The notes under the pieces: model-generated
Seen by the model: the letters and a program-made list of their open reading frames with translations, nothing else
What the model was told of the DNA's origin: nothing
Database searches by the model: none
Translations under genes and position numbers: made by a program
Assembly: GCA_038747915.1 (NCBI GenBank)
Contig: JBCDJJ010000090.1
Span: 1-13,507, forward strand
DNA: 13,507 nt
Direction of reading: 5' to 3'
From: JBCDAP01 sp038747915
GTDB taxonomy: Bacteria > Planctomycetota > Phycisphaerae > Phycisphaerales > UBA1924
Shown here: piece after piece, positions 1-5,188 of the stretch
Position numbering within the stretch: position 1 is the stretch's first letter
How the letters are laid out: every line of letters begins with the position of its first letter

Positions 1-20
1 CCGCGGGCTCGCGCCCGCGG
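1..20. repeat. Perfect GC-rich hairpin downstream of the ThiF-family gene
   Basis: Positions 1-8 (CCGCGGGC) pair perfectly with 13-20 (GCCCGCGG) around the loop TCGC. The hairpin lies about 50 bp past the stop codon of the minus-strand adenylyltransferase gene. It could act as a transcription end signal for that gene, but no T-run follows it on the minus strand, so a standard intrinsic terminator is not shown. It may also be the edge of a repeat that continues outside the window. Confidence 0.5.
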
Positions 21-70
21 CTCGTGGTCCGGGTTCAACCCCCTACGAGTAGAGGTCGAGCGACCACGCG

Positions 71-1123
71 CTACGACCCCACGTACCGCGCGTACACCCC
101 CCGTGCCTCCTCCTCGTCGTCCGTCCCCGCCACGATCGCCCGCCCATCGGTGAACACCGTGAGCTCGAGCGCCTCCGCGCGCAGCTCCGCGCGCAGCGCA
201 TGGGCCGAACGGGTCAGCGTCGCGTGCGGCCCGAGCACAGACGCGAGGGCGTCCAGGTCGAGCGTGCTGCGAGCCGCGGGACGGATCTGCACCGCCTCCC
301 GCCCGCACAGCGCCGCCCCCCCCACGCCGATCGCGCCGGACAAAAATTCAAACTCCCGTCCGCGGCAGCACGGACACTCGCCATCCGGCCCATCACCCAC
401 CGCGATCGTGCGCATCACCCCGCTCCACAGATCAACCGTCCGTAACCCCGGCGCGCACGCCTGCACGTTCCCGCTCAGCACCTTGATCGCTTCCGCTGCC
501 TGCATCCCGGCGACCACGTGGATCAGCGGACCCAGCACGCCCACTGTGTCGCACGTCTCGCTCGCCCGCGGCAGCTCGGGGTGCAGGCACCGCAGGCACG
601 GCGTCGCGCCGGGACGGATCGTCATCGTCATCCCGCGGGTCGCGACCGCCCCCGCGTACACCATCGGCACGCTGTGCTTCACCGCCACATCGTTGAGCAG
701 GTACCGCGCGAGGAAGTTGTCCGTTGCGTCGATCAACACATCGGCGCCGCTCGCGAGCCGCTCGGCGTTCTTCCAGCTGAACTCGCGTGCGACCGGCACG
801 ACGTGGACATCCTGGTTCACCTCGGCCAGGCGCCGGGCCGCGGCTTCAACCTTCGGTACACGGTCGAGTGCATCCGTCTCGGTGTAGAGCGACTGCCGCT
901 GGAGGTTCGTCGGCTCGACCACATCACGGTCCACCACCATGAGCGTGCCCACACCCGCCCGCGCCAAACAGTCCGCGACGACGCACCCGAGCGCCCCTAC
1001 CCCCACGATGAACGCGGCACTCCGGTGCAGCCTCTCCTGCCCGTCTTCACCGATGCCGGCGAGCAGCGCCTGACGGTGGTACCGCCGGCCGAGCGGGTCA
1101 CGGGATGGATCGGTCTCTGTCAT
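71..1123 (-). CDS. ThiF/MoeB/HesA-family adenylyltransferase (E1-like)
   Basis: The 350-residue protein is an E1-like enzyme of the kind that adenylates the C-terminal Gly-Gly of a ThiS- or MoaD-type sulfur carrier in the cytoplasm. Visible family features are the nucleotide-binding loop GVGALG (41-46), DRDVVEPTNLQRQ (65-77) with the conserved Arg76, Lys91, and DATDNF (132-137). Two CxxC pairs (C176/C179 and C250/C253) would bind structural zinc. Cys191, in ETCDTVGVLGPL, aligns by motif with the reactive cysteine of E. coli ThiF. A tail of about 90 residues ends in FTDGRAIVAGTDDEEEARGVYARY, a segment I recall from other bacterial ThiF/MoeB proteins. No sulfur carrier, rhodanese or thiamine/molybdopterin gene lies nearby, so ThiF, MoeB and HesA roles cannot be separated. 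The start at 1123 begins just before the RYHRQ family start. There is no clear Shine-Dalgarno sequence. An AATGAT at 1132-1137 (minus) lies 8 nt upstream. Confidence 0.88.
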   Translation of the reverse strand: MTETDPSRDPLGRRYHRQALLAGIGEDGQERLHRSAAFIVGVGALGCVVADCLARAGVGTLMVVDRDVVEPTNLQRQSLYTETDALDRVPKVEAAARRLAEVNQDVHVVPVAREFSWKNAERLASGADVLIDATDNFLARYLLNDVAVKHSVPMVYAGAVATRGMTMTIRPGATPCLRCLHPELPRASETCDTVGVLGPLIHVVAGMQAAEAIKVLSGNVQACAPGLRTVDLWSGVMRTIAVGDGPDGECPCCRGREFEFLSGAIGVGGAALCGREAVQIRPAARSTLDLDALASVLGPHATLTRSAHALRAELRAEALELTVFTDGRAIVAGTDDEEEARGVYARYVGS

Positions 1124-1182
1124 GCCGGGTGATCATTGGTGCGTGCGAGCGCACGAGTGGGAACGATGGGGTGTGCGCATGA

Positions 1183-1207
1183 AAAGGGCTCCTCGAGGGA
1201 GCCCTTT
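1183..1207 (-). terminator. Intrinsic terminator hairpin after ribBA
   Basis: AAAGGGCTCC (1183-1192) pairs perfectly with GGAGCCCTTT (1198-1207) around a 5-nt loop. Read on the minus strand, the stem ends in TTT and is followed by one more T (1182). It lies 84 bp past the stop codon of the ribBA-like gene and before the ThiF-family gene, so the two genes are probably separate transcripts. The structure is symmetric, with an A-run on one side and a T-run on the other, and could also work on the plus strand. No plus-strand gene needs it. Confidence 0.7.
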
Positions 1208-1290
1208 GTGTTGGCTCGCGATGTGGTGCTGATCCAGCACACTTGGGGACTCGGAGCGGATCCCCGCGCCACACACCGCGCGACACGCCA

Positions 1291-2469
1291 TCATCCTAGA
1301 TCAACATACTCCACAATCTCAAGCGCGAAAGCCTCAAGACCAGGAAGTTCTTTGCGCGAGCGTGTCAGCAGCCGGAGCTGTCGCAGCCCAAGATCGCGAA
1401 GGATCTGCCCACCGATGCCGAAGTCGCGCTGGTGCATCGGCACCGCGCGCGCGCCGATGCCTTGCTGTGTCATGAGATCCGGTCGATCAACATCCGAGGC
1501 GCCGGTGCGCCGGATCGCGAGCAGCCGCTGCGGCAACGCATCCCCCACACCCTCGGGGCGCATGTAGACAATCGCGCCCCGTCCCTCGGCCTGAATACGG
1601 CGCATCGAGTCGTGCAGCACATCCGCTGTCGGACCACTCGATGCCGATGTCATGTCGTGGAACACATCGCCGAGCAGGTCGCGTCGGTGCATGCGCACAA
1701 GCGTGGGCTCCGTCTGTTCGCCGTCGCCGACACCACCCACCGTCAGGGCAATGTGCGGCAGGGGATCCACGAGTGACTCGTAGGCGATCAGGTTGAAGGT
1801 GCCGAAGGCCGTTTCAATCGGTGTCCCCTTCGCGGGCGGCAGCCTTCGCACCAGCGATTCGCGCTTCAGCCGATGCTCGATCAGTTGCTCGACCGAGCAC
1901 ATCAGCCATCCATGCGCTGTACACAGCTTTTCCAGATCACCGCGGCGGGCCATCGTGCCATCTTCGTTGACGATCTCGATGATTAGTGCCGACGGATGAC
2001 ACCCCGCAAGGCGGGCGAGATCCACCGACCCCTCGGTCTGGCCCGTGCGCACGAGTACCCCACCCTCCCGGGCGCGAAGCGGATTGATGTGCCCGGGTCG
2101 AACCAGATCATCCGGCCCGGTGCCCGGGGCGATGCACACGCGCACAGTTTCCGCACGATCGGCCGCCGAAACGCCCGTCGTGACGCCGTGACGCGGGTGC
2201 GCATCCACCGAGACCGTGAACGCGGTGGTGCGGAGCGACGTGTTGAGCGGCGCCTGATCGTGCAGATCGAGCCGCTCGCAGTCGGCCGGCGTCAGGCTCA
2301 GGCACAGATACCCCGCTGCGAGCCGCAGCATGCGGTTGATCTTCTCGGGCGTGGCGTGCTCGGCTGCGAGCACGAGGTCGCCCTCGTTCTCCCGGCCCTC
2401 GTCGTCGACGAGCACGACAAACTCGCCCCGGGCCACCGCCCGGAGCACATCATCGATCGGTGCGAACAT
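1291..2469 (-). CDS. ribBA: RibBA-like protein: DHBP synthase fused to a cysteine-less GTP cyclohydrolase II-like domain
   Basis: The 392-residue protein has the RibBA layout. The N-terminal half (1-205) is a 3,4-dihydroxy-2-butanone-4-phosphate synthase domain, which makes the four-carbon precursor of riboflavin from ribulose 5-phosphate. It shows DDEGRENEGD (22-31), HGVTTGVSAADR (94-105), GHINPLRAR (126-134) and NEDGTMAR (168-175). Where E. coli RibB has GHTEA, with a metal-binding His, this protein has GQTEGS (Gln144). The C-terminal half (206-392) keeps the fold marker DFGIGGQILRDLG (349-361), but the zinc motif C-x10-C-x-C of GTP cyclohydrolase II is replaced by a segment without cysteines (R262 to G279), and there is no Cys anywhere in 206-392. 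QEGRGIGL is replaced by PEGVGDAL. The second domain therefore resembles the 'RibX' domain of RibBX proteins and probably lacks GTP cyclohydrolase II activity. The start is supported by a -10-like TACGAT 6 nt upstream. Confidence 0.9.
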   Translation of the reverse strand: MFAPIDDVLRAVARGEFVVLVDDEGRENEGDLVLAAEHATPEKINRMLRLAAGYLCLSLTPADCERLDLHDQAPLNTSLRTTAFTVSVDAHPRHGVTTGVSAADRAETVRVCIAPGTGPDDLVRPGHINPLRAREGGVLVRTGQTEGSVDLARLAGCHPSALIIEIVNEDGTMARRGDLEKLCTAHGWLMCSVEQLIEHRLKRESLVRRLPPAKGTPIETAFGTFNLIAYESLVDPLPHIALTVGGVGDGEQTEPTLVRMHRRDLLGDVFHDMTSASSGPTADVLHDSMRRIQAEGRGAIVYMRPEGVGDALPQRLLAIRRTGASDVDRPDLMTQQGIGARAVPMHQRDFGIGGQILRDLGLRQLRLLTRSRKELPGLEAFALEIVEYVDLG

Positions 2470-2475
2470 CGCCCG

Positions 2476-2481
2476 ATCGTA
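2476..2481 (-). promoter_or_regulatory. -10-like TACGAT, 6 nt before the ribBA start codon
   Basis: On the minus strand TACGAT is followed by CGGGCG and then the ATG at 2469. With normal -10 spacing, transcription would start at or beside the A of the ATG, giving a leaderless mRNA. No Shine-Dalgarno sequence is present in the short gap and no convincing -35 box is visible. The gap to the divergent peptidase gene is only 52 bp, so the two promoters must overlap or sit back to back. Confidence 0.5.
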
Positions 2482-2509
2482 CTTTCTCAGCCGTCACGAG
2501 CGCGGTGCC

Positions 2510-2515
2510 TATGCT
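2510..2515 (+). promoter_or_regulatory. -10-like TATGCT, 6 nt before the peptidase start codon
   Basis: TATGCT is followed by GGGGCC and the ATG at 2522, the same spacing as at ribBA, nif3 and the DUF6986 gene. The predicted transcription start falls on the ATG. The GGGG in the spacer is too close to the start to be an ordinary Shine-Dalgarno sequence. Confidence 0.45.
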
Positions 2516-2521
2516 GGGGCC

Positions 2522-3751
2522 ATGACGAGCGAGAAGACCATCACAGACTGGCTGCTGGAAGTGACCGCGACCCCCACCGCCGCTGGGCGCGAACACCTCA
2601 TCATCGAGTGGGTGACACGATTCGTCGACGAGCGCCCGGCGCTGCGTCTCGAGGCCGACCGCTTCGGCAACCTGACGATCACTCACGCCGAGGGCCTCGA
2701 CCCCGATGTCAGCCCGCTCGTGGTCGTCGCACACATGGACCACCCGGGCTTCGTCGTCGAGGAGGTGGTCTCCGCCGACGAGGTCCGTACCACGTTCCGT
2801 GGTGGTGTTCTCCTGCCGTACTTCAACGGTGCGCCGCTAACGGTGTTCACCGCATCGGGCCAGCTCGCCAGGGCAACCGTGCTGTCATACGAGAAACGCG
2901 AGCCGTGGGGCGAGGCAATGATCCGTGTGCAGGGCGATGCAGGTGTGCTGGGCATCGAGCCGGGTGATCTAGCGAGGTGGGAAATGCCCGATGCCGAGGT
3001 CGACACGAGCACTGAAGGGCATGGCGAAGGGCGCGGCGTGGTGCGCACGCCGGCATGCGATAACCTCGCGAGCGTGGTCGGTGCCCTGGCGATGCTCGAT
3101 CGCCTCGTGGACGCGGGTGCGGAGCAGGCCCTGCGCCGGACCTCGGTGCTGCTGACCAGAGCCGAGGAAGTCGGCTTCGTCGGCGCGATCTGCGCGTGCC
3201 GCGACGAGAGCGTCCCGCCCAACGCCCGATTCCTCGTGCTCGAAAACTCGCGCAGCTTCCCCGACTCGCCCATCGGCGGCGGGGTCATCCTCCGAGTCGG
3301 TGACCGTGTGTCGGTGTTCAGCCCGGCCATGACCGCAGCCCTCGGGAGGCTCGCCGTCGACCTCGCCACCGAAACCAAGGACGATGCCGAGCCGTTCCGG
3401 TGGCAGCGGAAGCTCATGCCCGGCGGCGCCTGCGAGGCCAGCGTGTTCTGCGCCTACGGCTACGAGTCGGCCTGCCTCTGCTTACCGCTCGGCAACTACC
3501 ACAACATGGCGGCCCTCGATGAAGTCCAGGCGGGCGACGAGACCGCGATCGCCAACGCCGCGTGCGCGCGCGAGTTCATCGCGCTCGACGACTTCTTCGC
3601 GATGGTCAGGCTCCTCGAGCGGGCCGCCCACGGGCTCGACGAGGCCAAGTCGCTCCGCGACCGGCTTGAGCAGTACTACGAGGAGCGTCGCAGCATCCTC
3701 GAGAACGACACACGAGTCGCCGTTGCATCACCCGACATCGCGCCCACCTGA
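2522..3751 (+). CDS. M42-like zinc metallopeptidase (glutamyl aminopeptidase/endoglucanase M family)
   Basis: The 409-residue protein looks like a di-zinc M42/M20-type aminopeptidase. Candidate metal and catalytic residues occur in the family order: H71 and D73 in VVVAHMDHPGF, D180 in ACDNLASVVGAL (bridging Asp), E215-E216 in TRAEEVGFVGA (general base and ligand), E241 in LENSRSFPDSPIGGGVILRVGD, and H327 in LPLGNYHNM. There is no signal peptide, so it is probably a cytoplasmic enzyme that trims peptides. E241 stands where many M42 enzymes have Asp. The C-terminal 60 residues are charged and helical. The start at 2522 is preferred over the upstream ATG at 2330 because the extra segment overlaps ribBA on the other strand and has no family similarity, and because TATGCT lies 6 nt upstream. 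The gene converges on nif3 with 8 bp between the stop codons. The substrate cannot be told from sequence. Confidence 0.85.
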   Translation: MTSEKTITDWLLEVTATPTAAGREHLIIEWVTRFVDERPALRLEADRFGNLTITHAEGLDPDVSPLVVVAHMDHPGFVVEEVVSADEVRTTFRGGVLLPYFNGAPLTVFTASGQLARATVLSYEKREPWGEAMIRVQGDAGVLGIEPGDLARWEMPDAEVDTSTEGHGEGRGVVRTPACDNLASVVGALAMLDRLVDAGAEQALRRTSVLLTRAEEVGFVGAICACRDESVPPNARFLVLENSRSFPDSPIGGGVILRVGDRVSVFSPAMTAALGRLAVDLATETKDDAEPFRWQRKLMPGGACEASVFCAYGYESACLCLPLGNYHNMAALDEVQAGDETAIANAACAREFIALDDFFAMVRLLERAAHGLDEAKSLRDRLEQYYEERRSILENDTRVAVASPDIAPT

Positions 3752-3752
3752 G

Positions 3753-3776
3753 CGCACCATCACCCGGTGATGGGCG
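3753..3776. terminator. Palindrome at the convergent stop codons of the peptidase and nif3 genes
   Basis: CCATCACC (3757-3764) and GGTGATGG (3766-3773) form a perfect palindrome around one central base. Outer CGC/GCG pairs at 3753-3755 and 3774-3776 extend it past a one-base bulge. As RNA it would form a stem of at least 7 bp with a small loop on either strand. It sits just after the peptidase stop codon and covers the nif3 stop codon, a position that suits a bidirectional transcript end. There is no T-run, so intrinsic termination is unproven. Confidence 0.45.
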
Positions 3777-4890
3777 ACATCGGCGCCGCGTCGCTCGTGC
3801 TCACCACCACGCTCGCGCCCGCGAGGTGCTCGCGCACGCGATCCGCGAGCACCGGCAGGTAGCCCCGCTCGGTATTGGTGTGGCCCGCGAGCACGACAGA
3901 CACCCCGCGGTCGAGCGCGCCCAGCACATCGTGGTGACTCATCTCGCCGGTCACGAAGCACTCCGCCCCGAGCGAGGCCGCGCCCGCACCGAGCGAGCCC
4001 CCCGCACCCGGACAGCACGCGAGGCGGCGAATCGGCCGACCCGCATCCGCCAGCTTGACCGACGGCACGCCCAGCTCGCGCGCAACACGCGTGGCCACTG
4101 CGACCGCGTCGGTCTCCGCACCGAGCGTCGCGATCCGACCGGCCCCGACCCCGGGGTCCGCGACCGGCTCGAGCGGGTACACATCAAACGCCGGCTCCTC
4201 GTATGGGTGCTCGTCCCGCAGCGCGTTCACCACACCGGCCAGCGCAGCGCGGGAGCACACCATCTCAAGACGCACCTCGGGCGCACGCTCGAGCCGACCC
4301 ATCTCGCCGACAGCCGGATTCGTCCCGTCGCCACCTCGGAAGGTGCCGGTGCCCATGAGCTCGAAGGTGCATCGGTCGTACGCACCGATGACGCCGGCCC
4401 CGGCGTCCGCCATCGCGTCGCGCACCCGCGCCGCCTCCACCTCGGGGACGAAGACAACGACCTTGTGCGACCCGCCCGAGCGGTACGACGACGCCGGCTC
4501 GATCGCACGTCGGTCCGACAGCTCGTCCGCGTACGCGCACCGCTCGAGCAGCCAGTCCCCCATGCCGCCCGGCACTGCATCGAGCGCCGAGTGCGGTGAG
4601 TAGATCGCCACGCCCGCGCGGATCAGCTTGAGCAGTGCGCGCGCTCGTGGAGCATCGGCCACCAGCCGGTTGATCGGCCGGAACATCGGCGGGTGGTACG
4701 CGATCACCGCACCCGCCCCCGCCGCGAGCGCTTCGTCGACCACCGTCGGCGTCAGATCGATCGTCACCACCACCGAACCATCGAGCTCGTCCGTCGGATC
4801 GCCCACGAGTAATCCGACATTGTCCCACTCCCCGGCCAGGTGGACCGGCGCGATCGACTCCATCGCAGCGACAAGGTCGGAGACATGCAT
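3760..4890 (-). CDS. Nif3-family (GTP cyclohydrolase I type 2 / YbgI-like) metal protein, long form
   Basis: The 376-residue protein belongs to the Nif3/YbgI family of toroidal hexamers with a dinuclear metal centre. Their cellular role is unsettled, although databases often name them GTP cyclohydrolase 1 type 2. Family segments are WDNVGLLVGDP (22-32), YHPPMFRP (65-72), IYSPHSALDAVPGGMGDWL (96-114) and GHTNTERGYL (336-345). Likely ligands are H66, H100, D104, H337 and E341. Residues of about 142-240, ending in DEHPYEEPAFDVYPL, form the inserted PII/CutA-like domain of the long subfamily. YHPP in place of the HHP of E. coli YbgI, and the GH-x-N-x-ERG C-terminal motif, match the pattern I recall from eukaryotic NIF3L1. 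The start at 4890 is chosen because the family N-terminus begins there and TACGAT lies 6 nt upstream. The longer reading frame to 5325 adds a low-complexity leader with no family match. Confidence 0.9.
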   Translation of the reverse strand: MHVSDLVAAMESIAPVHLAGEWDNVGLLVGDPTDELDGSVVVTIDLTPTVVDEALAAGAGAVIAYHPPMFRPINRLVADAPRARALLKLIRAGVAIYSPHSALDAVPGGMGDWLLERCAYADELSDRRAIEPASSYRSGGSHKVVVFVPEVEAARVRDAMADAGAGVIGAYDRCTFELMGTGTFRGGDGTNPAVGEMGRLERAPEVRLEMVCSRAALAGVVNALRDEHPYEEPAFDVYPLEPVADPGVGAGRIATLGAETDAVAVATRVARELGVPSVKLADAGRPIRRLACCPGAGGSLGAGAASLGAECFVTGEMSHHDVLGALDRGVSVVLAGHTNTERGYLPVLADRVREHLAGASVVVSTSDAAPMSPITG

Positions 4891-4896
4891 CGCTTC

Positions 4897-4902
4897 ATCG
4901 TA
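4897..4902 (-). promoter_or_regulatory. -10-like TACGAT, 6 nt before the nif3 start codon
   Basis: On the minus strand TACGAT is followed by GAAGCG and the ATG at 4890. The hexamer is identical to the one before ribBA and has the same 6-nt spacing. It predicts a leaderless transcript. No Shine-Dalgarno sequence is visible. Confidence 0.5.
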
Positions 4903-5145
4903 ACTACGAGTGAACCGATTCTCGAAAGCCAGGGTCGGTGGTGGGAGCGTCTCATTCCCACGCACGCCAGATCGATGTCGTCGACATTCGTTCGCCCGAG
5001 CAAGGTGCCCGGCTCCTCGCGCACCGATGAAGCCGGATCGAGCGTCCCACCCCGCGCGTGGTTCTCGACTTCGGCGAGTACCACGGCACCCGAGTACAAA
5101 GGTGTGGAACCGTGGGTCCGCTCCAGCGGTACCGTTGTGCGTCGA
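4903..5145. other. Divergent intergenic region between nif3 and the DUF4139-type gene
   Basis: Together with the flanking signals, this gap of about 300 bp holds the nif3 promoter at one end and the leader of the DUF4139-type gene at the other. A weak -10-like TACCGT lies at 5130-5135 (plus) and would place a start near 5142. Open frames that cross the gap lack family similarity and are extensions of the neighbouring genes. No RNA gene or operator is recognisable. Confidence 0.4.
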
Positions 5146-5166
5146 CGGGCGGCCCGCTGCCGCCCG
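5146..5166 (+). promoter_or_regulatory. Strong hairpin in the leader of the DUF4139-type gene
   Basis: CGGGCGGC (5146-5153) pairs perfectly with GCCGCCCG (5159-5166) around the loop CCGCT. It ends 10 nt before the Shine-Dalgarno sequence of the downstream gene, so it would sit near the 5' end of the mRNA if TACCGT at 5130 is the -10 box. It could stabilise the transcript or affect translation. It does not sequester the Shine-Dalgarno sequence directly. Confidence 0.45.
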
Positions 5167-5176
5167 CGATGCCCTC

Positions 5177-5182
5177 GGGAGG
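5177..5182 (+). promoter_or_regulatory. Shine-Dalgarno GGGAGG that fixes the DUF4139-type gene start
   Basis: GGGAGG lies 6 nt before the ATG at 5189. It decides the start over the upstream ATG at 4910 and shows that this gene, unlike several neighbours, is translated from a leadered mRNA. Confidence 0.75.
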
Positions 5183-5188
5183 TCGATC

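Noticed and set aside
24..52. GGTTCAACC-like stretch resembling the T-arm of a tRNA
   Set aside because: The flanking bases give only three T-stem pairs and there is no acceptor, anticodon or D arm, nor a CCA end. It is not a tRNA.
4910..5188. N-terminal extension of the DUF4139-type protein (93 residues)
   Set aside because: It would bury the signal peptide, and GGGAGG lies at the right distance from the ATG at 5189.
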